The notes: generated from the letters alone by a model not told the origin. DNA of 64,000 nucleotides from JACCTH01 sp035253825 (GCA_035253825.1 DATFBM010000029.1:98156-162155), one strand, 5' to 3'; shown: positions 43,627 through 52,769, counted from the first letter of the stretch. Numbers and translations are program-made.

Positions 43627-43701
43627 TTAACAGGTCACCTCACCGGGCCGCACCCGGAAACGACAGCAACAGCAACAAACAACGGCGGCGATAGGCGACA
43701 T
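43627..43701 (-). CDS. polycysteine leader peptide (24 residues, cysteine attenuator)
   Basis: From ATG 43701 the frame reads Met-Ser-Pro-Ile-Ala-Ala-Val-Val, then five consecutive Cys codons (TGT TGC TGT TGC TGT). A sixth Cys codon stands immediately before the TAA at 43629-43627. An intrinsic terminator and a PLP cysteine-synthase-type gene follow. Ribosome stalling on Cys codons when charged Cys-tRNA is scarce would alter RNA folding and let transcription continue. Polycysteine leader ORFs acting this way are known in mycobacteria; here the intrinsic terminator makes the mechanism especially clear. Confidence 0.88.
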   Translation of the reverse strand: MSPIAAVVCCCCCRFRVRPGEVTC

Positions 43702-43711
43702 GTGTGAGGGA

Positions 43712-43739
43712 AGTCTATACCGACGCCTCCCATAGCCAA
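43712..43739 (-). promoter_or_regulatory. candidate promoter of the cysteine operon
   Basis: On the minus strand TTGGCT (43739-43734) and TAGACT (43717-43712) are spaced by 16 bases, resembling -35 and -10 elements (TAnnnT). A transcription start about seven bases downstream would leave almost no 5' UTR before the leader ATG at 43701. That agrees with nearly leaderless translation of the leader peptide. Confidence 0.45.
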
Positions 43740-43767
43740 GAGGAGACTGCGCTGCCTGTCTTGGCGA

Positions 43768-44273
43768 CTAACGACGCTTGCCCACTTTGGTCTTGGTGCG
43801 CACCTTCGCATCGGTGAAGGGGATGATGGAGATGGTCCCGTCCACCTCGAGGCGGCCGTGTCAACCTTCGACAGCTCTCCGAAGCCGTGCTCGCGGGCCG
43901 CCTGCTCGAGGTCCTCCAGTTCGATGCTTTGCTGACGGAGGCGGTCCTTCATCACCTCGCCGCCGGAGATGAGGAGGACCGGCTCACCCTCGAAGACCCG
44001 CTGCAGCCAGCCAAACCGCGCCCGCAGTCGGGCGAGGAGCCAGTTGGCCACCAGCAACGTAAAGGCGCCGATCAGCCCTCCACCGACGGAAACGTCCGAA
44101 CCCACCATCGAGTTTTGGAGGGCGTTGGCAATGAGGAGGATCACCACGAGGTCGAAAGGCGTCATCTGACCCAGTTCGCGTCGCCCCAGAAATCGCAGTC
44201 CCAGCGTCAAGACCAGATAAACCACGAGGGTGCGAACCACGAAACTCCACCATGGCTCGGTTGGGGCAAACAT
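43768..44273 (-). CDS. DUF421 (YetF-like) membrane protein, one-base frameshift near its 3' end
   Basis: N-terminal membrane helices FVVRTLVVYLVLTLGLRFLG and MTPFDLVVILLIANALQNSMVG, then LIGAFTLLVANWLLARLRARF and the soluble domain LISGGEVMKDRLRQQSIELEDLEQAAREHGFGELSKVDTA identify DUF421. Near 43850-43856 one base appears to be missing. The next frame continues with the expected ending (LEVDGTISIIPFTDAKV) and stops at 43768, while the uncorrected frame runs on with unrelated sequence to 43635. This is either a sequencing or assembly error in a C-run or a real recent mutation. Confidence 0.85.
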
Positions 44274-44282
44274 CGTTTGAGC

Positions 44283-45572
44283 CTATCGCTCGACCCCGCC
44301 GTCGGTCGGGGCCAGGTTCCGATAGATCGCATACTTGAGCCGACCCGCATGTTCTCTCGTCAACCAGGCTTCGGAGACTCGGACGGTCAGCCAAGAAGAC
44401 GAGCCATGGGCGAAAGCGATGAACGATGTATAGGGCGCCTTGGCCATCGGACCGACGAATCTGATCGTCGCCATCTCGGCGTCGGCCCATTCATCCAATG
44501 AACGCGGAAGCCTTCCCAAATTGCTGAGCGATCGGGTGTAACGGTTTCGAACCCCACTCTGGACCATCCATTCCACCCCCCGGTTGATTAGCGGGATCGG
44601 CATCCACCTCCATGACCGGGCCATTAGCTCCGGCCCGAGGCCCTGGGAGTTGGATTTGGTGATGGCCATCTCGGCGGCTGCCTGCTCGATCAGCCGCTCG
44701 ATGGGCCGCGCATCCGGATCTCTTATCGCCACCGCCTCGACCCCGCTGAGATTGCCGATGCCGCGGGCGACTCCAAAGCCAGGTCGGAGATCTTGCGCGA
44801 CCAACCACACGCTGGCTCCCTCCTCCGAGCCGAACGTCTCGACCCACGCCGCCTCCAAGACTCCCACCAGCACCGAATCGACCGACCAGTTGCGGCTTCG
44901 GCGTAGTCCTTCAAATGCCGCCAGGACAGGTCCGACTTCGAAGGCGACGTAGTCGGGAGCGGGACCGTCCGGTGGGTTGGGTGAGGGATCGACATGGGCC
45001 GAGCTAGGCAGTCGACGCCATCGATCGAGGCCTCTTGCGACAACCCTTTGGCGTTGCAAGAAGTCCAGCCGGTCTTGCGGAGCCAGCCCTTCAACCGTGC
45101 GCGGTGACCAGTCTGCGTCCGGTGGCCGATGAGCATTTGACACCCGGCCGACGTAGAGGCGGCGGAGGTCCTCGAGCAGCAACACGCTCGCCACCCCATC
45201 GAAGGCTGCATGGTGAGCGGCGAGGACGAATCGAAAGCCGTCGGCCGTCTCGATGGCCGAGAGCCGGACCACAGCCTCACGGCTCAAATCAACCGGGACA
45301 ACAAGGTCGCTGGTCGACGCCTGATCGACAAGACGCATCGGTGCCAAATGGCGACTCGGCCTCCAGGTGGAGTCGAGGTCGACCTCGAGACCACATCGAA
45401 GGATGGGATGAACTTCCGCCAAATCCTGCCAGGCGCCCTCTAAAGCCTCGAGGTCGACCGTTCCCACCAGGTCCCAAATGACGTGAAATGCCACCGGCGA
45501 GGTTCGGTCAAGGATTGCCATCGACCGGTCGGTCGGGCTTACGGCGAAGTATTCACCGTCTCCGCTCGCCAC
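44283..45572 (-). CDS. stand-alone condensation-domain/acyltransferase-like protein
   Basis: 429 residues, the length of one condensation (PapA/WES-like) domain. The catalytic motif HHxxxDG is intact as HHAAFDG (120-126). MAILDRTSPVAFHVIWDLVGTVDLEALEGAWQDLAEVHPILRC is the usual opening, and TRSLSNLGRLP resembles the late 'sNlG' segment. Such enzymes join an acyl group to an amine or hydroxyl. Substrate unknown. It starts at GTG 45572, divergent from the unknown gene at 45689. Confidence 0.85.
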   Translation of the reverse strand: MASGDGEYFAVSPTDRSMAILDRTSPVAFHVIWDLVGTVDLEALEGAWQDLAEVHPILRCGLEVDLDSTWRPSRHLAPMRLVDQASTSDLVVPVDLSREAVVRLSAIETADGFRFVLAAHHAAFDGVASVLLLEDLRRLYVGRVSNAHRPPDADWSPRTVEGLAPQDRLDFLQRQRVVARGLDRWRRLPSSAHVDPSPNPPDGPAPDYVAFEVGPVLAAFEGLRRSRNWSVDSVLVGVLEAAWVETFGSEEGASVWLVAQDLRPGFGVARGIGNLSGVEAVAIRDPDARPIERLIEQAAAEMAITKSNSQGLGPELMARSWRWMPIPLINRGVEWMVQSGVRNRYTRSLSNLGRLPRSLDEWADAEMATIRFVGPMAKAPYTSFIAFAHGSSSWLTVRVSEAWLTREHAGRLKYAIYRNLAPTDGGVER

Positions 45573-45688
45573 ACCACCATCAAAGCAGGAGGTCAGGCCG
45601 TGGAGCTAGTGTCGGCCTGCAGTGGGGGAGGGTCCCCTGCTGGGAAAGCAGCTCATTTCCATCAGGCTGCTCGAGCACGAAAGAGGCG

Positions 45689-46801
45689 ATGCCCGAACTC
45701 GCACTTCTCTCGCTTCGTTCCCGCACGAACGCGGAGGAATGGAACGAACACGTCTTCGCTCCGCTTCACATCGAGCCACTCGAGCCCTCGAGGGCGATCG
45801 AGCACTTGGCAGACCTCCCGATGCGCGAATTCGGCGTGGTGCGCCGGCTCGATGTCATCTACGACATGGCGCAGGACTCGACACTTCTCGACGACCCGGC
45901 CACCAGGAAGTTGGTTGCCTCCGTAGTCGGGGAGGAGCAGAGCGAGGAGGCATGGAACCTGGCACGCGAGGTCTCATTGGCGGGCGGGCTCGACGATCTC
46001 ATCCGTCGGTTCCAGAGCGAAGGAATGATCAGCCCCCACCTCAACGCGATCAAAAGACCAGTGTGCGATGCCCGAAAACTCCCCGACGGATCGATCGAGA
46101 TCACGGCGTCCTACGAGACCGAAGGCGTGGTCAAAGATTTCCTCTTCGGGGCCGACCCCATGAACTGGCCGGCCTGTAATCCGTTCTTCGTGGCCATGAA
46201 CCGTCGCGGGGGATTTTTCAGCCTGCCTCCAGTCGACAGTGTCAATGGCCGGGGCTACGGGTCTCGAGTTGAAGAGATAGTGGGGGCTCCGCCTTTCTTC
46301 ACCTGGACAACGTTTCTCAACGTCAGGTATTTCGTGGCCAAAGCCGCGGTGGGGATGGAGTTCGACATAACCAGCGGCGGCGATGGCGCCATCGATGTCG
46401 ATCACGGCTTCGTGGTGGTCGAGGAGCGACCAAACCAGATGGTCAACATCCGCTCCGAGAAGACGGTGCGCTTTACGCAGCTGCCAAACGCTCCCGCCGA
46501 GTTCGCCTGCTCTCTGGGCTGGATCGACATGATGGCCGGGATGGCTCTTTGTGAAGGCGATTGTCTCCAAGACCTCACCAATCTGGCGGAGACGTCGACC
46601 CGCGCTCACGCCGATCGGATAACGAGGGCCTGCGAGGAGGCCATGGCCGGGAAATATGGAGTCAGCGAAATGGTTCGGGACACCGCCGCCTTTTGGAGTC
46701 AGGTGATTTCCGATACCGTCGTTGCCGGTGTCGTGACCGGCAAATACCTGGCGCGCTATGCCAGAGGTACCAAAGAATCGCAAGGACCTTCGCATGAGTA
46801 G
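45689..46801 (+). CDS. protein of unknown function, first gene of the accessory cluster
   Basis: 370 residues from ATG 45689 with AAAGAGG upstream. No membrane segments. The middle (EITASYETEGVVKDFLFGADPMNWPACNPFFVAMNR, then VEEIVGAPPFFTWTTFLNVRYFVAKAAVGMEFDITSG and IDVDHGFVVVEE) looks like alternating strands and could form a START/SRPBCC-like cup, but this is a guess. A helical C-terminus follows. It overlaps the next gene by eight bases. Confidence 0.75.
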   Translation: MPELALLSLRSRTNAEEWNEHVFAPLHIEPLEPSRAIEHLADLPMREFGVVRRLDVIYDMAQDSTLLDDPATRKLVASVVGEEQSEEAWNLAREVSLAGGLDDLIRRFQSEGMISPHLNAIKRPVCDARKLPDGSIEITASYETEGVVKDFLFGADPMNWPACNPFFVAMNRRGGFFSLPPVDSVNGRGYGSRVEEIVGAPPFFTWTTFLNVRYFVAKAAVGMEFDITSGGDGAIDVDHGFVVVEERPNQMVNIRSEKTVRFTQLPNAPAEFACSLGWIDMMAGMALCEGDCLQDLTNLAETSTRAHADRITRACEEAMAGKYGVSEMVRDTAAFWSQVISDTVVAGVVTGKYLARYARGTKESQGPSHE

Positions 46802-47357
46802 CTCACCGCACGGAGACCAACGGGCCGCTTGGGATGGCCTGATCGATGTGGCCTTCGAAGCACTCCATGGAAGCGCCGGGCAGGTTTCCCGTCTGGCAAA
46901 CGATCTCATGGCCAGCGACGTGGAGGTCGACGTTGCTCGGGAGTTGGCCGAGTTCTGGACCCGAGCTGGCGCCGATACGGCGCGAGCCTTCAAGGCCGCC
47001 CAGGGATTGATCGATCAAATGGGCTCGGTCGAACCGCAACCACAACCCCAACCGCAAACAAGCGCCGGACCAGCCGCTGCCACCGGCAGTGCCCCCGCCG
47101 TTTGCATCGATCATCAGATTTTGGGGCCGTTTCGCGCTGCGGACGTCGTCCAGCCGCAGCCGCTTCGCCGTCGCGGCGACACTCAGCCGTCGATCACCAG
47201 CGATCGGATTACGTTTAGCCCTGCCAACGTGTCACGGAGCGCGACCGAACTTCAGATCACGGTCGACTGCGGCGGGGTTCCGCGGGGGATTTACACCGGA
47301 TCGCTGCGGGTCGGTGCGGACGAGTATCCGTTCAACATCTACCTCGACCCGCAATGA
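46794..47357 (+). CDS. helix plus beta-sandwich protein, paralogue of the gene at 52797
   Basis: About 187 residues. An N-terminal helical region (GLIDVAFEALHGSAGQVSRLANDLM and VARELAEFWTRAGADTARAFKAAQGLIDQMG) is followed by a Pro/Gln-rich linker and a C-terminal beta-sandwich-like domain ending GVPRGIYTGSLRVGADEYPFNIYLDPQ. The same layout, including the GIYxG phrase, recurs in the protein at 52797-53384. The helical part recalls granule-binding phasin-type proteins, but no family is certain. Confidence 0.7.
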   Translation: MSSSPHGDQRAAWDGLIDVAFEALHGSAGQVSRLANDLMASDVEVDVARELAEFWTRAGADTARAFKAAQGLIDQMGSVEPQPQPQPQTSAGPAAATGSAPAVCIDHQILGPFRAADVVQPQPLRRRGDTQPSITSDRITFSPANVSRSATELQITVDCGGVPRGIYTGSLRVGADEYPFNIYLDPQ

Positions 47358-47393
47358 TTCCGCTTCTTCGCCCAGCCGGCGGTTCCCCCCTCC

Positions 47394-47495
47394 CCGGCTT
47401 CGCCGGTACTCCCCCCTTCGGGGGGAGAAACAGTGGAATTGTTTCCTCCCCCAGCGAGCGAAGCGAGTGTTGGGGGAGGTGTCGCCGCAGGCGAC
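47394..47495. repeat. tandem multi-hairpin intergenic element
   Basis: Four inverted repeats follow each other. They are CCGGC/GCCGG (47394-47406), CTCCCCCC/GGGGGGAG (47409-47427), CCTCCCCCA/TGGGGGAGG (47445-47479, with GCGAGCGAAGCGAG in the loop) and GTCGCC/GGCGAC (47481-47495). The composition is unlike the coding DNA around it and resembles dispersed palindromic elements of high-GC genomes. It fills most of the gap before the cyclase-AAA gene. Confidence 0.75.
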
Positions 47496-47538
47496 GGAGG
47501 GGGTGGGGGTTGCTAACCCTCCCACCCGGCGTCTGATC

Positions 47539-50500
47539 ATGAACGCGGGAACCGTGACCCGGCGGCGGCCGACCGTTCTCATTTGTGACCTGGTCGAATC
47601 GAGTCGCATCACAGAAAGGCTCGACAGCGAGGCTTTTTGGAACGTCCTCGTTGCCTTTCAAGATGTCTGCAATCAGGTGATCAGTCGCTTCGACGGCTAC
47701 ATCAACAAGTCCTTAGGCGATGGCCTCATGGTTTTGTTCGGTATACCCCGGGCCCACGAGGATGACGCCCGCCGGGCGGTGTACACGGGACTGGGGATCG
47801 TCGAGTCGGTTCGGATGCTGGCGCCGTCGGTTTTCGAGCGGCACGGAGTGGATCTGGCAGTACGGGTTGGCATCCACACCGGCGATGTGGTCGCAGGCGA
47901 GGTCTTTGGTATGACTGAGGTGGCCGGCACGGTTCCCCATCAAGCTGCTCGCATCCAGACTGAGGCGGCCCCGAACTCGGTGGTGATCAGCCGCCAGACC
48001 GAGCAATTGGTCTCGGGCTATTTCGACTTGCGAGAGAAGGGGCTGGTTCCACTCCGCGGTTTTTCCAAGCCGGTCGAATTGTTCGAAGTGCTGCGCCCGC
48101 TCGAGGTCGAGGGGCGGCTGGAGGCCCTCGGGGGCCCGTTAACGCCGATGGTGGGACGCCAGCGCGAGCAGGCCCAGTTGTTCGACCTCTGGCAAGCCAC
48201 CAAAGCCGGTAGCGGCAAGGCGGTGCTGATTCGGGGAGAAGCCGGAATCGGCAAGTCTCGCCTCGCCCGCTTCATCCGCGACCTTTCGGCACGCACCGGT
48301 GGCGGGCCTCTGCAAGGAGCATGCTCGCCTTACTACAACTCGACTGCTTTCTACCCCCTCGCCCGCATGTTGAGTCGGCGATGTGGGTTCAACCCCGATT
48401 CGGATAACGCCGAGCGGCTGGCCCTGCTCGAGCACGAGGTGAAAGAGGCCGGGCTCGATCCGGCCAGCGTCATTCCCTATCTGGCTCCGATCCTCTCCAT
48501 CGATTTGGGAGACGAGGGTCGCTATCCATCGCCGCGCCAGGACGCCTCCAGACTCCGTCAGGCGACCATCGAGAGCTTCCAGCGATGGTGGGCGGGCCTG
48601 GCGGCGGCCGAGCCCCGGGTGGTCTTGATCGAAGACTTGCATTGGGCCGAGCCGTCCTCATTGGAGGTGATCGAGCACGCCCTGACCGACCTTCCACCCG
48701 GTCTTCTTCTGGTGTTGACTGCCCGCCCCGAGTTTCGGGCCGAAGGCTGGGCCGCCCGGTCGGCCGTCATCGATCTCAAGCCCCTGGCCCTGGACGACCG
48801 TCACCGGATGATTCGATCGATGAAGGCTGGCGATCTTCCCGATTCTCTGGCCAACGAGATCGCCGAGCGCAGCGACGGTGTGCCCTTGTTCGTCGAGGAA
48901 CTGCTGTGGTCGGTGTGGGACCCCAATTCGGCGGGAACGGGAGGCAACCGCGTCCCAGCAACCATCCGCGACCTGCTCGTCTCCCGTCTCGAGGCCGCCG
49001 GTCCCAACCCCCGGCTGGCCCAAGCGGCAGCAGTGATCGGCAGCCGGTTCGAAGTCGACCTCCTCAGCGACGTCATCAAGATTCCGGCGTCGCAGCTGCG
49101 GCTCGAGCTCGAGTCGTTGGCCAGCAAAGGGATCCTCGAAACCCAAGGCCTCGGGGATGAACGGCGTTTCGCCTTTCGTCACTCTCTGATCAGAGACGCC
49201 GCCTACGAATCGCTCCTCCCCGAGTCGGCGCGAACGCTGCATGCCGAAGTCGCCACCGCTCTCCTGAGCCGACTGCGATCAACCTCTCCTCCCGATCGGG
49301 GGGTCATCGCCTTTCACTTCGACCAAGCCGGGCGCTCCGAAGAGGCAGTTGCCTTCTACGTGGAAGCCGCCCAAGCAGCTCAATCGGCGGGGGCCTACGC
49401 CGAGGCGCTCAGCAAGCTCGACCGAGCCCTGGAACTTATCCGCGACTGGCCCGCAGGTGAGCCGCAGGCGCTGTCGGAACTAACGGTGCGAGTGCTGAAG
49501 GCGGCCAGCCTGGTGGCCACGTCCGGGTATGGCTCTGAGGCCGCCCGTGAAGAGTTCGAAACCGCCCTCGGGCTCACCGAATCGCTCGGTCCCCGGCTTG
49601 AGAGCATCGGTGTGCAACTGGCAATCATGGCCTATGCCACCGTCCGCGGCCTCCGCGCCAAGGCCGGCGAGATCGTCGAGGGATTGAAGGAACGACTCGC
49701 TCAGGCCAGCGCTGACGAAGCCACGTTGTACGGGGCGGAAGTGGTCGTCACTGACGCCCTCCATCAATACGGGTTGGGCAATTATCAAAAGGCGCGCGAT
49801 CAGTTCGAACATGCCATCCAACTTTTCCGCGCCAGGCCGACCGGTTTCGACACCTCACCTTTGTGGACCCTTCCCAACAGTCCCGAGGTGGCGGCATATG
49901 CCCAGCTGGTCCCGGTGCTGTGGGTGCAGGGGGAGAGGGAGGCGGCTGTCCAGGCGGCGCAAGAGGCGCTCGAGTTGAGCGGCCAGCTCGGCTTTCCCGC
50001 CGGACCGTTCAGCGAGGCCTACAGCCGGGCCTATTTGGGATACATGTATCAGCTGGAAGGCGACTTCCGCCGGGCGGTGGACGAGTTCCGGACCGTCACC
50101 AATCTCGGCACCCGGCATGGGTTTGCGATGTGGGAGAACCTGGGCTCGATCCACGCTCTCATCGCCGCCGCCCACCTGGAGCCGACTCCCGAGACGGTGG
50201 GCGCCATCGGGCACACGCGCTTGTTGTTGCATCAACTCGGCGTTTCCTCGTTCCAGCCCTACTTCTTGACCGCCCAGGCGGAACTGACTGCGCGCCTCGG
50301 CGATCTGCCGACCGCTCTTCATCTCTTCGATGAGGCGGTGAAGATGAGCGATGAGATCGAGGAACGCCACTATCTGACCGAGACTTTTCGGAAGCGAGCC
50401 GGGGCCCGGGCTCGTAAGGGTGGCGATCACCGGGCCGTGGCCTCCGATTTGGTCAAGGCGTTCGAGCTTGCCCGCGATCAGCACGCATATCTCTTCCAGG

Positions 50501-50649
50501 TGCGAGCGGCGATCGACATGCACCAGCTCCTCGAGCCCGGATCACGGCCCCCATTGGCGTCGGAGGCGCTGACTTCGTCGCAGCTGGAACTTTCGCCTGG
50601 CTATCCGGAAGCCGAGGTAGCCGAGGCCCTGCTATCGGCCATTAAATAG
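47539..50649 (+). CDS. class III cyclase-AAA ATPase-TPR regulator
   Basis: 1036 residues from ATG 47539; a longer frame upstream translates the hairpin element and is rejected. The cyclase domain (10-190) has LICDLVESS with Asp17, INKSLGDG with Lys57 and Asp61, but VAGTVPHQAARIQ, where Gln replaces the catalytic Asn. A STAND-type ATPase follows: Walker A GEAGIGKSR from about 233, Walker B VVLIEDLHWAEP from about 360. The rest is TPR-like. It is like the protein at 4101 but without zinc ribbons. The FAD gene starts at its last base, so it may sense or control the surrounding cluster. Confidence 0.88.
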   Translation: MNAGTVTRRRPTVLICDLVESSRITERLDSEAFWNVLVAFQDVCNQVISRFDGYINKSLGDGLMVLFGIPRAHEDDARRAVYTGLGIVESVRMLAPSVFERHGVDLAVRVGIHTGDVVAGEVFGMTEVAGTVPHQAARIQTEAAPNSVVISRQTEQLVSGYFDLREKGLVPLRGFSKPVELFEVLRPLEVEGRLEALGGPLTPMVGRQREQAQLFDLWQATKAGSGKAVLIRGEAGIGKSRLARFIRDLSARTGGGPLQGACSPYYNSTAFYPLARMLSRRCGFNPDSDNAERLALLEHEVKEAGLDPASVIPYLAPILSIDLGDEGRYPSPRQDASRLRQATIESFQRWWAGLAAAEPRVVLIEDLHWAEPSSLEVIEHALTDLPPGLLLVLTARPEFRAEGWAARSAVIDLKPLALDDRHRMIRSMKAGDLPDSLANEIAERSDGVPLFVEELLWSVWDPNSAGTGGNRVPATIRDLLVSRLEAAGPNPRLAQAAAVIGSRFEVDLLSDVIKIPASQLRLELESLASKGILETQGLGDERRFAFRHSLIRDAAYESLLPESARTLHAEVATALLSRLRSTSPPDRGVIAFHFDQAGRSEEAVAFYVEAAQAAQSAGAYAEALSKLDRALELIRDWPAGEPQALSELTVRVLKAASLVATSGYGSEAAREEFETALGLTESLGPRLESIGVQLAIMAYATVRGLRAKAGEIVEGLKERLAQASADEATLYGAEVVVTDALHQYGLGNYQKARDQFEHAIQLFRARPTGFDTSPLWTLPNSPEVAAYAQLVPVLWVQGEREAAVQAAQEALELSGQLGFPAGPFSEAYSRAYLGYMYQLEGDFRRAVDEFRTVTNLGTRHGFAMWENLGSIHALIAAAHLEPTPETVGAIGHTRLLLHQLGVSSFQPYFLTAQAELTARLGDLPTALHLFDEAVKMSDEIEERHYLTETFRKRAGARARKGGDHRAVASDLVKAFELARDQHAYLFQVRAAIDMHQLLEPGSRPPLASEALTSSQLELSPGYPEAEVAEALLSAIK

Positions 50650-52769
50650 TGACGGCCAAGGAAGGGGCGGCCGGCGAGAAGATCGCCATCCTCGGGGGAG
50701 GCGTGGCCGGCTTGGCGGCCGCCTGGCGGCTGTCCGAACCGGGCTGGGAGGAACGGTTCGCATCGATCACCGTTTACGAGCGGGGATGGCGTTTGGGGGG
50801 CAAAGCGGCGAGCAGCCGCGGAACCCATGGGCGGATCGAGGAACACGGCCTCCACGTGTGGCTGGGCTACTACGAGAACGCGTTCCGGCTCGTCCGCGAA
50901 CTGTATGCCGAGCTCGACCGCCCCACACACCGGCCCGATGCGCCCTTCCAAGACTGGAGCGATGCCTTCAAACCGTCCAACGACATCGGTCTCGAGGATC
51001 TCCACGCCGGCCGCTGGCGCCACTGGGTGGCCACCTTCTCCCTGAACGATCGACTCCCGGGGGAGCCCGACGCCGCCAGCGGTCCGATGAGCGTGCTCGA
51101 GTTTGTCCGCCAGGCGGTGCGGCTTCTGGCCGACTTCTACGAGTCATTGGACACGCCCTCGTCATGGAGGGGATCGGTCCGGATCAGCGCCAGTCCCATC
51201 CCCCCCGGGCCTTCGCCTCAGGATGCAGGAGCGAGGAAACTGATCGCCTCGTTGCTGGCCGCCGCCATCGAAGGACTGAGCGTTCTCCGGTCTGAGCAGC
51301 GACTGCTGGCCCGGGACCTTCCCTTTCTGGAGCCGCTCGGCCCCGTCCTCGACCGAATCCACCGCCGGCTTCATGAGCTGGTGGTGCGTGATGAGTCGGC
51401 GCGCAGGTTGTGGTCATTGGCCGACTTGATCGTCACCACAGTGAGGGGCATCCTCGCCGACGGGCTCCTCACCGACCCCCGCGGTTTCGCGGCCATCAAC
51501 GATGAGGAATACCGCGCCTGGATCAGTCGGCACGGCGCCTCCCCCGACACTCTCGACTCCCCGCTGGTGCGCGGGGTCTACGACCTCGTCTTCGGTTTTC
51601 AGGATGGCGACCCCGAGCGTCCTCGATTCGCGGCTGGGTTGGGACTCTTCCTCTCCGGCAAGCTCTTCTTCGAATATCGGGGGTCGATTTTCTGGAAGCT
51701 TCAGGCCGGAATGGGCGACGTCCTCTTTGCCCCTTTGTACGAAGCGCTGGCGGCTCGAGGAGTTCGCTTCGAGTTCTTCAGCGCAGTGGAGAACCTTCGC
51801 CTTTCAGCAGACGGCCGCTCCATCGTGGCAGTGGAAATCAATCGCCAAGTGCGGTTGCCAGGCGGCGCGGACAGCTATCAACCACTCATTGAAGTCGGGG
51901 GCCTGCCGGGATTTCCCGCCACCCCCAACCTCGGCCACGACGAGGGAGTCAACTTCGAGTCGCTCTGGGCATCGGCCCCCGGGTCGGCTCGGGAAATCCT
52001 GCAACTGGGACGTGACTTCGACCGGGTGGTCTTCGCCATTCCCATCGGCATGGTCCCCTACGTCTGCCAGGACTTGATCTCACACCATCCCAAGTGGAAG
52101 GCGATGGTCGATCATCTCGGCACCGTGGCCACCCAGGTCTTTCAGCTGTGGCTCACCGCCGATCATCGAGAGTTGGGCTGGGACCGACCCGGGGTCACCA
52201 TGACCGGCTATCTCAAACCGTTCGAGACCTGGTCTTCGATGGAACACCTACTGGCGGTGGAGCAATGGCCGGCGGAGGACCGCCCCCAGACGGTGGCCTA
52301 TTTCTGCAACGCCCTCCCCACGGCCGGTCTCCCCGATCGTGATGATGTCGACTTTCCCAAGCGCGAGCACGAGCGGGTCCGGGAGAATGCGGTGGTGTTC
52401 CTGGAGGAGGCAGTCGGGCACTTTTGGCCGGGGGCGATCGATCCTCGCTCGGGCTCGTTCCGCTGGGATGTGCTGGCCGGAGCCGGTGAAAGGGAAGGAG
52501 AGGATCGCTTCGATTCCCAGTTCTGGAGAGCGAACGTCGACCCCTCGGAACGCTACGTGCTCTCCCTCCCGGGCAGCGACAAGTACCGGCTGCGGAGCGA
52601 TCAGAGTGGCTATGACAACCTGGTGCTGGCGGGGGATTGGATCGACTGCGGTCTCAATGCCGGGTGTCTGGAAGCGGCGGTGATGTCGGGCTTACAGGCC
52701 GCCAACGTGATCGAGGGACGGCCGCTTACCGAGCGCATCGCCGGCTACTACATGGATTGGGGCAAATAG
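50649..52769 (+). CDS. large FAD-dependent amine oxidase/phytoene desaturase-superfamily protein
   Basis: 706 residues. The N-terminal dinucleotide motif is ILGGGVAGLAAAWRLSE, followed by YERGWRLGGKAASSRG and GLHVWLGYYENAFRL. The C-terminal FAD contact is LVLAGDWIDCGLNAGCLEAAVMSG. This resembles the HpnE/phytoene-desaturase branch but is about 250 residues longer because of a helical insertion at roughly 130-300. Such enzymes oxidise isoprenoid chains, which fits the polyprenyl synthase gene two places downstream. GTG 50649 overlaps the preceding stop by one base. Confidence 0.85.
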   Translation: MTAKEGAAGEKIAILGGGVAGLAAAWRLSEPGWEERFASITVYERGWRLGGKAASSRGTHGRIEEHGLHVWLGYYENAFRLVRELYAELDRPTHRPDAPFQDWSDAFKPSNDIGLEDLHAGRWRHWVATFSLNDRLPGEPDAASGPMSVLEFVRQAVRLLADFYESLDTPSSWRGSVRISASPIPPGPSPQDAGARKLIASLLAAAIEGLSVLRSEQRLLARDLPFLEPLGPVLDRIHRRLHELVVRDESARRLWSLADLIVTTVRGILADGLLTDPRGFAAINDEEYRAWISRHGASPDTLDSPLVRGVYDLVFGFQDGDPERPRFAAGLGLFLSGKLFFEYRGSIFWKLQAGMGDVLFAPLYEALAARGVRFEFFSAVENLRLSADGRSIVAVEINRQVRLPGGADSYQPLIEVGGLPGFPATPNLGHDEGVNFESLWASAPGSAREILQLGRDFDRVVFAIPIGMVPYVCQDLISHHPKWKAMVDHLGTVATQVFQLWLTADHRELGWDRPGVTMTGYLKPFETWSSMEHLLAVEQWPAEDRPQTVAYFCNALPTAGLPDRDDVDFPKREHERVRENAVVFLEEAVGHFWPGAIDPRSGSFRWDVLAGAGEREGEDRFDSQFWRANVDPSERYVLSLPGSDKYRLRSDQSGYDNLVLAGDWIDCGLNAGCLEAAVMSGLQAANVIEGRPLTERIAGYYMDWGK

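Noticed and set aside
43635..43767. C-terminal extension of the DUF421 frame with unrelated residues
   Set aside because: The expected family ending is found in the neighbouring frame and stops at 43768. The extension overlaps the polycysteine leader and its promoter.
47089..47538. N-terminal extension of the cyclase-AAA gene
   Set aside because: It translates the preceding gene in another frame and the hairpin element; the cyclase domain begins just after ATG 47539.
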